Shown here: positions 32,405 through 40,658 of the stretch, piece after piece
How positions within the stretch are numbered: the stretch's first letter is position 1
Layout of the letters: every line of letters begins with the position of its first letter
Source of the DNA: Ruminococcus sp.
GTDB lineage: Bacteria; Bacillota; Clostridia; Oscillospirales; Ruminococcaceae
NCBI GenBank assembly: GCA_017542475.1
Contig: JAFXXD010000041.1
Coordinates: 62,001-126,000, forward strand
Reading direction: 5' to 3'
Length of the DNA stretch: 64,000 bases
Program-made: the position numbers and the translations under genes
The notes under the pieces: model-generated
The model's input: the letters and a program-made list of their open reading frames with translations, nothing else
The model's database searches: none
Told to the model about the DNA's origin: nothing

Positions 32405-35272
32405 ATGAAGGTAAACGATATCATTCACGGATTTACGGTGACAAGGATACGTCCTGCGGGAAGCGTTGCGGGCGATATGGTGGAGATGCTGCACGGCAGG
32501 ACGGGCGCACGTCTTGTGTGGCTCGACAACGGCGACGAGAACAAGGTCTTCTCCGTCAACTTCAAGACCCCGCCCACCGACGACACGGGCGTCTTCCACA
32601 TCATCGAGCACTCGGTGCTCGGCGGCTCGGAGAGCTATCCTGTCAAGGACCCGTTCCTGTATATGCTGAAAAGCTCGATGAACACCTTCCTCAACGCGAT
32701 GACCTTCCCCGACAAGACGATGTACCCTGTTTCGAGCCGCAACGACCGCGACTTTATGAACCTCATCGGGGTGTACCTCGACGGCGTGTTCAAGCCGCAT
32801 ATCGGCTCGGTGCCCGAGATATTCTATCAGGAGGGACACCACATCGAGTGGCGTGCAGAGGGCGACGAGCCGCTCTACAAGGGCGTCGTGTTCAACGAGA
32901 TGAAGGGCGTGGAGTCCTCGATATACAACCGTATCGAGGAGGAGCTGATGGCTATGCTCTTCCCCGACACCTGCTACGGCTGCGAATCGGGCGGCAAGCC
33001 CGCGGCTATCCCCGACCTCACCTACGAGCAGTTCATGGATACGTACAAGCGCCACTACCACCCGTCGAATTCGTACATCTACCTCGACGGCGCAGTCGAT
33101 ATAGAGCCTGTGCTTGCACTCATCGACAGCTATATATCGAAGTACGAAAAGAGCGGCGACACCATAGATATCCCAGTGCAGAAGCCCGTCGCGACCTCGG
33201 AGAGGTCGTGCTTCTACGAGATAGCTCCCGAGGAGGACGAGAAGGCTCATACGCATATCGCCCTCGGCAAGGTAATGGCTTCGTGGGAGGATGTCAACAA
33301 GGGAAGCGCCTGCGTAGTGCTCGGAGAGGCGCTTGCGGGCTCGAATGAGGCTCCGCTGAAGCGTGCTCTGCTCGATACGGGGCTGTGTCTCGACGTATCG
33401 CTCGGTATCGAGGACGGTATCGCCCAGCCCTACGGCGCACTGAAAATATACAACACGGATATGGAGCACGCTCCCGCTCTGCTCGGCACTGTCCGCGACA
33501 CGGTATCAGCCCTCGTGAAGAACGGCATCAGCCGCTCTGCTCTTGCTGCGGCTATCGACAGGTATGAGTTCCGAACCAAGGAAATGCAGGAGCCGAAGGG
33601 ACTTATCCGCGGTATCATATGCCTTCATTCGTGGCTCTACGGCGGCGACCCGCTGATGTACCTCGACTGCGACGGCGTATTTGACTTCCTGCGCAGACAG
33701 CTCGACACCGACTTCTACGAGAAGCTCCTTGCGGAGTGGCTGCTCGACGAAAACGGCGCTGTTACGCTGTATATGCTCCCGTCGCATACCTACGGCGACG
33801 AGCAGAAGAGGATAGAGCAGGAGCGCGTGAAGGCAGAGCTCGCGGCTATGTCCGAGCAGGAGAAGGCGGAGCTGATAGAGCTCAACCGCAGGCTCGACGA
33901 GTGGCAGGCGACTCCCGACACGCCCGAGGATATAGCAACTCTCCCGTCTCTGCCGCTCTCGGAGGTCAGCGAGCTCCCGCTCGAATTCAGGACTGAGAAG
34001 TCGGAGGAGGACGGCATAACAGTGCTCCGCCATCCCGCGAAGAATAAGGGCATATCCTCTGTGGCACTGTACTTCGCGGCTGCGGACTTCACACAGCGCG
34101 AGCTCGAAATGCTCGCCGTAATGACCGACCTCATCTCCGAGCTGCCCACGAAAAACTGCTCGGGCGAGGAGCTCCAGCAGCGTATCACGGGCACGCTCGG
34201 CAAGCTCAGCATAAATGCCGCCGTATTCGCAAAGGAGGGCTGCCCCGAGGAGTGCACCCCCTATCTCACGGTGAAGGCGAGCTTCCTCGACCACAAGACC
34301 AATGACGCCCTCGCGCTAATCGGCGAGCTCCTCACCGAGACCGTCTACGACAGCCCTGAGCAGATACGCGAGGTGCTGCTCCAGTGCGACGAGGATATGA
34401 AGCAGGACGTGATCGCCAACGGTCACCGCATAGCTATGCGCCGTGCAAGAAGCGGTATGTCGGCGGAGTCCGCGATGAACGAGCTGCTGTGCGGCTACGA
34501 GGCTTACAGGTCGCTGCACGCGATAGCAAAGCCGTCCGATGACGTGCTCGCGGGACTTATCGGCGAATTCAAGGCAATAGCGGCAAAGCTGTTCTGCCGC
34601 GCAAGGCTCACGGCGGGCACTGTTTCCGCGGGAGAGCTCAAACTCGGAGCTCTCGCGGCTATGCTCCCCGAGGGCGAGGCTCCTGTGCGCACGGCGACGG
34701 CGTTCAGGCTTGATACTCCCGAAAAGCAGGGCATAATCATTCCCTCGGGCGTGTCCTATTCGGGCGCCGCGCTCCCGACCTGCGAGACCGACAAGGCGCT
34801 GTGGACGGTGCTTTCGACGATACTCTCCTACGAGTACCTGTGGAACGAGGTGCGCGTCAAGGGCGGAGCCTACGGAACAGGCTTCGGCGTGAACAATATG
34901 GGCGAGGCTGTGTTCTACTCATACCGCGACCCGTCACCCTCGGGAGCTCTCACCGCCTATGAGAACGCGGCGGACTTCGTGCGGAGCTACTGTGCCGCGA
35001 AGCCCGATATCAGCTCCTACATAATCAGCAGTATCGCACAGAAGGAGCCGCTGATGTCCGACAGCGCATACGGCACTGCTGCCGACGAGATATATTTCCG
35101 CGGTATTACCGAGGAGAGCCGCCGTGAGAACCGCAGGCGTATGCTTGCGCTCACGTCCGATGACCTGATTAAGGCGGCAGAGCCGCTCTCGGTGCTCGGA
35201 CGACGCTGCATCGTGGGCTCAGCCGAGGCGATAGAAGCCTGCGGCGAGGGCTATGTCACAAGCTCGATATAA
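32405..35272 (+). CDS. M16C metallopeptidase, PreP/Cym1-like
   Basis: This is a large zinc peptidase that degrades peptides inside a closed chamber made by two halves. The 955-residue product has the inverted zinc motif HxxEH as H65-IIE-H69 (FHIIEHSVLGG) and the distal Glu in VVFNEMKGVESS. The second half is homologous but inactive. The full length and the PVKDPFLYMLKSSMNTFLNA segment match the presequence protease family. There is no signal peptide, so it should be cytosolic and clear short peptides. It starts ten bases after the sensor gene with AAGGAG close upstream, and ends at a very strong terminator. Confidence 0.95.
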   Translation: MKVNDIIHGFTVTRIRPAGSVAGDMVEMLHGRTGARLVWLDNGDENKVFSVNFKTPPTDDTGVFHIIEHSVLGGSESYPVKDPFLYMLKSSMNTFLNAMTFPDKTMYPVSSRNDRDFMNLIGVYLDGVFKPHIGSVPEIFYQEGHHIEWRAEGDEPLYKGVVFNEMKGVESSIYNRIEEELMAMLFPDTCYGCESGGKPAAIPDLTYEQFMDTYKRHYHPSNSYIYLDGAVDIEPVLALIDSYISKYEKSGDTIDIPVQKPVATSERSCFYEIAPEEDEKAHTHIALGKVMASWEDVNKGSACVVLGEALAGSNEAPLKRALLDTGLCLDVSLGIEDGIAQPYGALKIYNTDMEHAPALLGTVRDTVSALVKNGISRSALAAAIDRYEFRTKEMQEPKGLIRGIICLHSWLYGGDPLMYLDCDGVFDFLRRQLDTDFYEKLLAEWLLDENGAVTLYMLPSHTYGDEQKRIEQERVKAELAAMSEQEKAELIELNRRLDEWQATPDTPEDIATLPSLPLSEVSELPLEFRTEKSEEDGITVLRHPAKNKGISSVALYFAAADFTQRELEMLAVMTDLISELPTKNCSGEELQQRITGTLGKLSINAAVFAKEGCPEECTPYLTVKASFLDHKTNDALALIGELLTETVYDSPEQIREVLLQCDEDMKQDVIANGHRIAMRRARSGMSAESAMNELLCGYEAYRSLHAIAKPSDDVLAGLIGEFKAIAAKLFCRARLTAGTVSAGELKLGALAAMLPEGEAPVRTATAFRLDTPEKQGIIIPSGVSYSGAALPTCETDKALWTVLSTILSYEYLWNEVRVKGGAYGTGFGVNNMGEAVFYSYRDPSPSGALTAYENAADFVRSYCAAKPDISSYIISSIAQKEPLMSDSAYGTAADEIYFRGITEESRRENRRRMLALTSDDLIKAAEPLSVLGRRCIVGSAEAIEACGEGYVTSSI

Positions 35273-35277
35273 TAAAA

Positions 35278-35320
35278 TATCCCCTCCGAAAGGAACTCCT
35301 TCGGAGGGGATAGCTTTTTT
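35278..35320. terminator. bidirectional terminator between converging genes
   Basis: TATCCCCTCCGAA and TTCGGAGGGGATA arms, then GCTTTTTT. It lies between the stop codons of the M16 peptidase and the dockerin protein. Confidence 0.92.
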
Positions 35321-36737
35321 ATTTTTCTGCGGGGAGCTTTGTTATGAGCTTTGCGTCGAGCTGCTGGATAGTGAGAGCGTCCTTGGCTGTGATGCCTGCC
35401 TCACCGTCAACGTCTGCGTTGAGCTCGCCGAGAGCGGACAGTCCGTATTTGTCCTTGTTGCCGATACTCTGGAGTATCGCTACTGCGTCGGCTATAGAGA
35501 CCTTCTTGTCGCAGTTTGCGTCACCGCATATCATATCCTCGGGGACGAAAGTTGCGGAAGTTCCTGTTGCAGTTGTCACCGTGGATGTCGTTGCCGTAGT
35601 GGTAGCAGTAGTAGTTGCAGAGGTTGTCGCCGTCGTTCCCTCGGGAGCGTCGCCTTCCTCCCATACTGCCTTGAAGCTGATGCCCATACCGGGCTTTGCT
35701 CCGAGCACCTGATACTTGTCGCCGACCTGATAGAGAGTACCGTCGGAAGCCTGCCAGCCCGCGAAGTGCATACCGTCAACGGTGATGCCGGGGTCGGGGC
35801 AGGTGAGGTAATCGTCGGTCAGGGTGGGGATCTTGATGTTCTCGCCGCCCTTGCCGGGGATAAAGACGACCTTGTATTCAATGGGCTCCCATACTGCGGT
35901 GAAGGTGACGTCCTCGCCGGGCATCAGTACGGTCTGGTTGAGCTTGTACTGCTCGCCGTCGAAGCTTGAAGTCCAGCCGACGAGGTTGAAGCCGCTGCGT
36001 GAGAAGCGGTCCTTCGCGGCGAGCTCATCGGTCGTGCCTTCCATTTTTTCGTATGAGTATGAATCGTTGCCGTTGAGGCGGTCAACGTCGCCCGCAAAGT
36101 ATGTGAGCTGAATCTTCTTGTAGAGTATGGGGTAGAGGGTGATATCGTGGTCGGGCATAACGAGCTGGGTGCCGTAGCTGAACACCCTTTCTCCGTCGGT
36201 GAGCCACTTGCTGATGTATTTGAGCGTGCCGTTCTCAGTCTCCTCCTCGATGAAAACAGTGGTATCATTGGGGTTGAAGACCTCATTGGGATAGTACGAT
36301 TCCTCCTCGAGCCAGTCGGGGTTCTCGAAGGTCATACCGTCGCGCTCGAGCACGTACCTGACGGTGTGCTTTTCCTGTTTCATATCCACCCAGCACATAT
36401 GGAATTTCAGCTCGTCCGCGTCATCGGGGATATCGACGAACTGTCCCGACGAGAAGCCGACGACGTCGTCATACGTCCAGCCTGCGAAGATATAGCCCTT
36501 CTTTGTGAAGTTTCCCACGGGGACATTGGTGTGACCGTCGGTGGTGGTAGTGGTCTCGAAGAGCGACACGTCAGTAGTCTTGCTGGGCTCTGCGCCCTCG
36601 TCTATTTCGTATATGAGTGTTACTTCCTTATTCTCCTCCGGATCGGCTGCGGAAGCGGTGAAAAAGCCTCCGAAAGCGCTCAGGGAGACAGCTGCCGCCA
36701 TAAGGACGGCAATTGGTCTGCGGTGTGATTTTTTCAT
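35319..36737 (-). CDS. secreted protein with InlB-type repeats and C-terminal dockerin
   Basis: The 472-residue exported protein has a signal peptide ending near ASAADP (about residue 30). Three or so InlB B-repeat (Listeria-Bacteroides/Flg_new) modules follow, recognisable from YIFAGWTYD, NLVGWTSSFDG and HFAGWQASDG, each preceded by the usual strands (DITLYPILYKK, DVTFTAVWEP). A Thr-rich linker (about 385-405) precedes a type I dockerin (GDANCDKKVSIADAVAIL, then ADVDGEAGITAKDALTI). Such repeats usually mediate surface adhesion or act as spacers. No catalytic domain is evident. ATG 36737 has AGGAGG eight bases upstream. A 58-residue DUF4250 gene lies just upstream. Confidence 0.88.
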   Translation of the reverse strand: MKKSHRRPIAVLMAAAVSLSAFGGFFTASAADPEENKEVTLIYEIDEGAEPSKTTDVSLFETTTTTDGHTNVPVGNFTKKGYIFAGWTYDDVVGFSSGQFVDIPDDADELKFHMCWVDMKQEKHTVRYVLERDGMTFENPDWLEEESYYPNEVFNPNDTTVFIEEETENGTLKYISKWLTDGERVFSYGTQLVMPDHDITLYPILYKKIQLTYFAGDVDRLNGNDSYSYEKMEGTTDELAAKDRFSRSGFNLVGWTSSFDGEQYKLNQTVLMPGEDVTFTAVWEPIEYKVVFIPGKGGENIKIPTLTDDYLTCPDPGITVDGMHFAGWQASDGTLYQVGDKYQVLGAKPGMGISFKAVWEEGDAPEGTTATTSATTTATTTATTSTVTTATGTSATFVPEDMICGDANCDKKVSIADAVAILQSIGNKDKYGLSALGELNADVDGEAGITAKDALTIQQLDAKLITKLPAEK

Positions 36738-36765
36738 TTTTTCCTCCTGTTCCCGACGCAATGCG

Positions 36766-36942
36766 TCAAGCGAAACAATTTCTTTCTTTGTTGTAGGAAT
36801 AGCCGATCCCTGCGAGCTTTGCGGCTATATCGTCGGCTGACAGGTCAAGGCTCCTGCACAGCTCGTCGAGGCTGGGGTATTCGTCTCTCAGCTTTGTATT
36901 TATGTAGCTGAGGAGTATTGCGGGGTCATTGGGAATATTCAA
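36766..36942 (-). CDS. DUF4250 family protein
   Basis: This 58-residue protein starts at TTG 36942, with AAAGGAGGG about seven bases upstream, and ends 28 bases before the dockerin protein's start. Its sequence pattern, NDPAILLSYINTKLRDEYPS followed by LDELCRSLDL and IGYSYNKERN, is that of DUF4250, a small family found in Clostridia with no known function. The non-ATG start and small size make it easy to overlook. Its tight spacing suggests co-transcription with the dockerin gene, probably by chance rather than by shared function. Confidence 0.85.
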   Translation of the reverse strand: MNIPNDPAILLSYINTKLRDEYPSLDELCRSLDLSADDIAAKLAGIGYSYNKERNCFA

Positions 36943-37105
36943 GTCTTACCCTCCTTTTTTACGATACAGCTGTTTCCGTCCGCAGTGCAAAACAGACGGA
37001 AAGCGGCAGAAATCGAGTATTCTCACAAGATAAATATACAATAATCGCGTATTTTTGTCAATGAAATTAGTGGAACATTATTTTTGAATTTTATGTGAAT
37101 TTGTA

Positions 37106-37146
37106 AAAATAACCGAAGCACAGGAACTCCCTCCCGTGCCTCGGTT
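37106..37146 (-). terminator. terminator of the membrane protein gene
   Basis: Arms AACCGA-GCAC and GTGC-TCGGTT with one internal mismatch; T-rich sequence follows on the minus strand. Confidence 0.65.
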
Positions 37147-37150
37147 TGCG

Positions 37151-37831
37151 TTATATGCTGTCCATATCACTCTGTACGTGTACCTTTTCGTACTGCTCAA
37201 GCTTATCCTGAGTTGTACCGAGCTCGCTCATTTCGCCTGTCGAGCGGCGCTTTATCTCGTTCATCTGTTTCTGATACGGGTCCATTATCTCGCGCTCGCG
37301 CTTGTGCTCCTTGTACTCCTCGAAGCGCGCGTTGAACTGCGGGAAGCCCTCCTGATCCTCGAGCCAGTGGTACTTTATCACAGCCCACATATTAGCCGCC
37401 CCCGCTGCCACACACGCTATGCAGTACACGACCATCGCCCAGAACGGAGCTGCGATGAGCCCGAAGAAGCCCATTTTGTGGAGCACCAGCATAAATACGA
37501 GGTTGGCTGCCATAAGGGGGATGACTATCAGTCCCGACAGCGAGTGGTGAAGCACACTCACGCGGTAGGTGAGGTAAAACGCGAGCGGGCAGATGACGAG
37601 CGAGTCGATTATCATTATAAATGCGACGTGAGCGAAGTATCTTTCGCCTGTTGCGCCCATGAGCCAGTCCCACGACGTGCCTGTGAGGCTCAGGAAGGAG
37701 GCGGGTATCATTATCAGACCGCCGATGAGGAAGACGAAGAAGGCAACAGAGCTTATCCTGCGGACTCTCTTCATTGCGACCTGATTGCGTGTGAACCTTG
37801 CGGCGGTCTCGTTATCGACGAAATAAGGCAT
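37151..37831 (-). CDS. polytopic membrane protein of unknown function
   Basis: I do not recognise this 226-residue protein. It has four likely membrane segments in residues 28-155 (IGGLIMIPASFLSL, IMIIDSLVICPLAFYLTYRV, LIVIPLMAANLVFMLVL, PFWAMVVYCIACVAAGAA). They are followed by a soluble, highly charged helical tail (about 160-226) that could form a coiled coil. The ribosome-binding site is GGAGGG. It has its own terminator. The 390 bases upstream hold the divergent hydrogenase promoter. Confidence 0.8.
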   Translation of the reverse strand: MPYFVDNETAARFTRNQVAMKRVRRISSVAFFVFLIGGLIMIPASFLSLTGTSWDWLMGATGERYFAHVAFIMIIDSLVICPLAFYLTYRVSVLHHSLSGLIVIPLMAANLVFMLVLHKMGFFGLIAAPFWAMVVYCIACVAAGAANMWAVIKYHWLEDQEGFPQFNARFEEYKEHKREREIMDPYQKQMNEIKRRSTGEMSELGTTQDKLEQYEKVHVQSDMDSI

Positions 37832-38010
37832 ATCTGACCCTCCGATATATGTTTTTTCATTGCTTAAAGTATATCATCATATATAGGATATGTCAATAGA
37901 AAGGGTGCATTTTACTGTTAAATCAGATATAATATTTGCAAATTCTTCCCGAAAAATACACAAATACTTTGATTGCCAAAAAATAACGAAATATTGGTAA
38001 ATATAAAACC

Positions 38011-38038
38011 TTGACAGTTGTAAATGTTATGTTATACT
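38011..38038 (+). promoter_or_regulatory. sigma-A promoter of the hydrogenase operon
   Basis: TTGACA (38011-38016) and TATACT (38033-38038) are 16 bases apart. A second possible start has an extended -10, TGTTATAAT (38130-38138). The intergenic region 37832-38224 is AT-rich with a leader of about 180 bases; no Rex operator or known riboswitch was seen in it. Confidence 0.7.
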
Positions 38039-38224
38039 AACATAATTTTACTGTTCGTTTTTGTAGAAAACGCACAATGATGTTGGAGCTAATTAGGCTA
38101 ATTTGGCGATAGAAATTTTTCTTATTATATGTTATAATACATTATGATATGTGAGTCATAATATTTCCGTCGGCGTACGGTTTGTTATTTATTTCACAGA
38201 ATTTATTAAGGAGGTTCATCTAAA

Positions 38225-38722
38225 ATGAATTCAGCTAAATCCACCGTTCCCTTCAAGGGCACTCCCGAACAGGAGGCTCAGCTCTTAGCTGTTATTGAAG
38301 AGAAGAAGGACACTCAGGGCGCTCTGATGCCTATCCTTCAGAAGGCTCAGGAGATCTACGGCTATCTTCCGATCGAGGTGCAGACCATTATTTCCGATAA
38401 GACAGGTATCCCGCTCGAGAAGATATACGGCGTTGTTACCTTCTATGCTCAGTTCTCACTCTACCCCAAGGGCGAGTACACTATCTCGGTATGTCTCGGT
38501 ACAGCCTGCTACGTTAAGGGCTCGGGAGATATATACAACAAGCTTCAGGAGAAGCTCGGTATCGCGGGCGGCGAATGTACCCCCGACGGCAAGTTCTCCC
38601 TTGACGCCTGCCGCTGCATAGGCGCTTGCGGTCTGGCTCCCGTTCTTACAGTCAACGAGGACGTTTACGGACGTCTCACAGTTGACGACGTTGAAAAGAT
38701 ACTCGCTAAGTACACAGCATAA
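38225..38722 (+). CDS. hydC: NuoE-like [2Fe-2S] subunit of the bifurcating hydrogenase (HydC/HndA)
   Basis: This is the small electron-transfer subunit of an NAD(H)- and ferredoxin-linked [FeFe] hydrogenase. The 165-residue protein has the N-terminal helical bundle and a thioredoxin-like [2Fe-2S] domain. Its ligands are C90 and C95 (VCLGTACYVKG) and C131 and C135 (RCIGACGLAP). It is the first of three genes, hydC-hydB-hydA, with AAGGAGG upstream of the ATG. The set occurs in fermentative Clostridia, where it oxidises NADH and reduced ferredoxin together to make H2. Confidence 0.95.
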   Translation: MNSAKSTVPFKGTPEQEAQLLAVIEEKKDTQGALMPILQKAQEIYGYLPIEVQTIISDKTGIPLEKIYGVVTFYAQFSLYPKGEYTISVCLGTACYVKGSGDIYNKLQEKLGIAGGECTPDGKFSLDACRCIGACGLAPVLTVNEDVYGRLTVDDVEKILAKYTA

Positions 38723-38744
38723 TAACATTATAGGAGGAAAACAT

Positions 38745-40643
38745 ATGAAGACTCTTGAAGAACTCAAGGCTGTCAGAGAATCAATGGAGGGCGAGGTCGC
38801 TCTCAGAACTCATGGCAACGCTTCTTCAAAATATGAAAGACACGTACTTGTCTGCGGCGGTACAGGCTGTACTTCTTCGGGCTCTCCCAAGATAATCGAG
38901 ACCCTCGAGAAGGAGCTCGCTTCCAACGGACTCACAGAAAAGGTACAGATAGTTAAGACGGGCTGCTTCGGTCTCTGCGAGCGCGGACCCATTATGATCG
39001 TTTATCCCGAGGGCTCGTTCTACTCGCGCGTTAAGGTAGAGGAGATCCCCCGCATCGTTAAGGAGCACCTCGTTGACGGCAACCCCGTTAAGGAGTTCCT
39101 CTATGAGGAGACCGTTGACGGCGACAACATCAAGTCCCTCGACGACACCGCTTTCTACGCTAAGCAGAACCGTGTAGCTCTCAGAAACTGCGGCGTTATC
39201 AACCCCGAGGACATCAATGAATACATAGGCAGAGACGGCTATAAGGCTCTCGGCAAGGTCCTCACAGAGATGAAGCCCGAGGACGTTATCCAGACTATCC
39301 TCGATTCGGGTCTCCGCGGAAGAGGCGGCGGCGGCTTCCCTACAGGTATGAAGTGGAAACTCGCGAGAAATATCGTTCCCGATGCTGACCAGAAGTATGT
39401 CTGCTGTAACGCCGACGAGGGCGATCCGGGCGCATTCATGGACCGTTCCGTTCTCGAGGGCGATCCCCACGTTGTACTCGAGGCTATGACCATCGCAGGC
39501 TACGCTATCGGTGCTACACAGGGCTATATCTACGTTCGTGCCGAATACCCGATAGCTGTTGAGCGTCTCAACATCGCTATCAAGCAGGCTCGCGAGGCAG
39601 GTATGCTCGGTGAGGACATCTTCGGCACAGGCTTCAAATTCGACATCGACCTCCGTCTCGGTGCAGGCGCTTTCGTATGCGGCGAGGAGACAGCTCTTAT
39701 GACCTCTATCGAGGGCAACCGCGGCGAGCCCAGACCCAGACCTCCTTTCCCTGCAGAAAAAGGTCTCTTCCAGAAGCCCACTATCCTCAACAATGTTGAG
39801 ACTTACGCTAATATCCCCCAGATCATACTCAAGGGTGCTGACTGGTTCGCATCAATGGGTACCGAGAAGTCGAAGGGTACCAAGGTATTCGCTCTCGGCG
39901 GTAAGATAAAGAACACAGGTCTCGTTGAGATACCCATGGGTACTACTCTCCGTACAGTTATCGAGGAGATAGGCGGCGGCATCCCGAACGGCAAGAAGTT
40001 CAAGGCTGCCCAGACAGGCGGACCCTCCGGCGGATGTATCCCCGCAGAGCACTTCGATATCCCGATCGACTACGATAACCTCATCAGCATCGGCTCGATG
40101 ATGGGCTCGGGCGGACTTATCGTTATGGACGAGGACAACTGTATGGTAGATATCGCCAAGTTCTTCCTCGAGTTCACTGTTGATGAGTCCTGCGGTAAGT
40201 GTACTCCCTGCCGTATCGGCACAAAGAGAATGTGGGAGATACTCGACAAGATCACAAAGGGCAAGGGAACCCTCGAGGATCTCGATACCCTCGAGGAGCT
40301 CGCTCTCCACGTAAAGGCGAACTCACTCTGCGGTCTCGGTCAGACAGCTCCGAACCCCGTTCTTTCAACTCTCAGATGCTTCAAGGATGAGTACATCGCT
40401 CACGTTGTTGACAAGAAGTGTCCCGCAGGCGTATGTAAGGACCTCCTCAGCTTCGAGATTGAGAAGGACAAGTGTATCGGCTGCGGTATGTGCGCTAAGC
40501 AGTGTCCTGCTTCCGCTATCACAAGGACCGATTACATCGCTCCCGGCAAGAAGCTCGCTGCTATGGAGATAGACAAGAGCAAGTGCGTTAAGTGCGGCGC
40601 TTGTATCGCAACCTGTAAGTTCAAGGCAATCATCAAGAAGTAA
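38745..40643 (+). CDS. hydB: NuoF-like flavin and Fe-S subunit of the hydrogenase (HydB/HndC)
   Basis: This subunit holds FMN and the NAD(H) site, the presumed bifurcation centre. The 632-residue product has an N-terminal [2Fe-2S] thioredoxin-like domain (VCGGTGCTSSG, KTGCFGLCERGP). The FMN/NADH-binding core follows (GLRGRGGGGFPTGMKW, NADEGDPGAFMDR, GAGAFVCGEETALMTS), then an SLBB domain and the NuoF [4Fe-4S] site (ESCGKCTPCRIGT with the later Cys in NSLCGLGQ). Two C-terminal ferredoxin clusters (CIGCGMCAKQCP, CVKCGACIATC) end the protein. ATG 38745 has AGGAGG seven bases upstream. All ligands appear intact. Confidence 0.96.
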   Translation: MKTLEELKAVRESMEGEVALRTHGNASSKYERHVLVCGGTGCTSSGSPKIIETLEKELASNGLTEKVQIVKTGCFGLCERGPIMIVYPEGSFYSRVKVEEIPRIVKEHLVDGNPVKEFLYEETVDGDNIKSLDDTAFYAKQNRVALRNCGVINPEDINEYIGRDGYKALGKVLTEMKPEDVIQTILDSGLRGRGGGGFPTGMKWKLARNIVPDADQKYVCCNADEGDPGAFMDRSVLEGDPHVVLEAMTIAGYAIGATQGYIYVRAEYPIAVERLNIAIKQAREAGMLGEDIFGTGFKFDIDLRLGAGAFVCGEETALMTSIEGNRGEPRPRPPFPAEKGLFQKPTILNNVETYANIPQIILKGADWFASMGTEKSKGTKVFALGGKIKNTGLVEIPMGTTLRTVIEEIGGGIPNGKKFKAAQTGGPSGGCIPAEHFDIPIDYDNLISIGSMMGSGGLIVMDEDNCMVDIAKFFLEFTVDESCGKCTPCRIGTKRMWEILDKITKGKGTLEDLDTLEELALHVKANSLCGLGQTAPNPVLSTLRCFKDEYIAHVVDKKCPAGVCKDLLSFEIEKDKCIGCGMCAKQCPASAITRTDYIAPGKKLAAMEIDKSKCVKCGACIATCKFKAIIKK

Positions 40644-40658
40644 GCGGAGGAATAATCA

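Noticed and set aside
37832-38224. Rex-type redox operator before the hydrogenase operon
   Set aside because: No TTGTTAA-N4-TTAACAA-like palindrome was found around the promoter.
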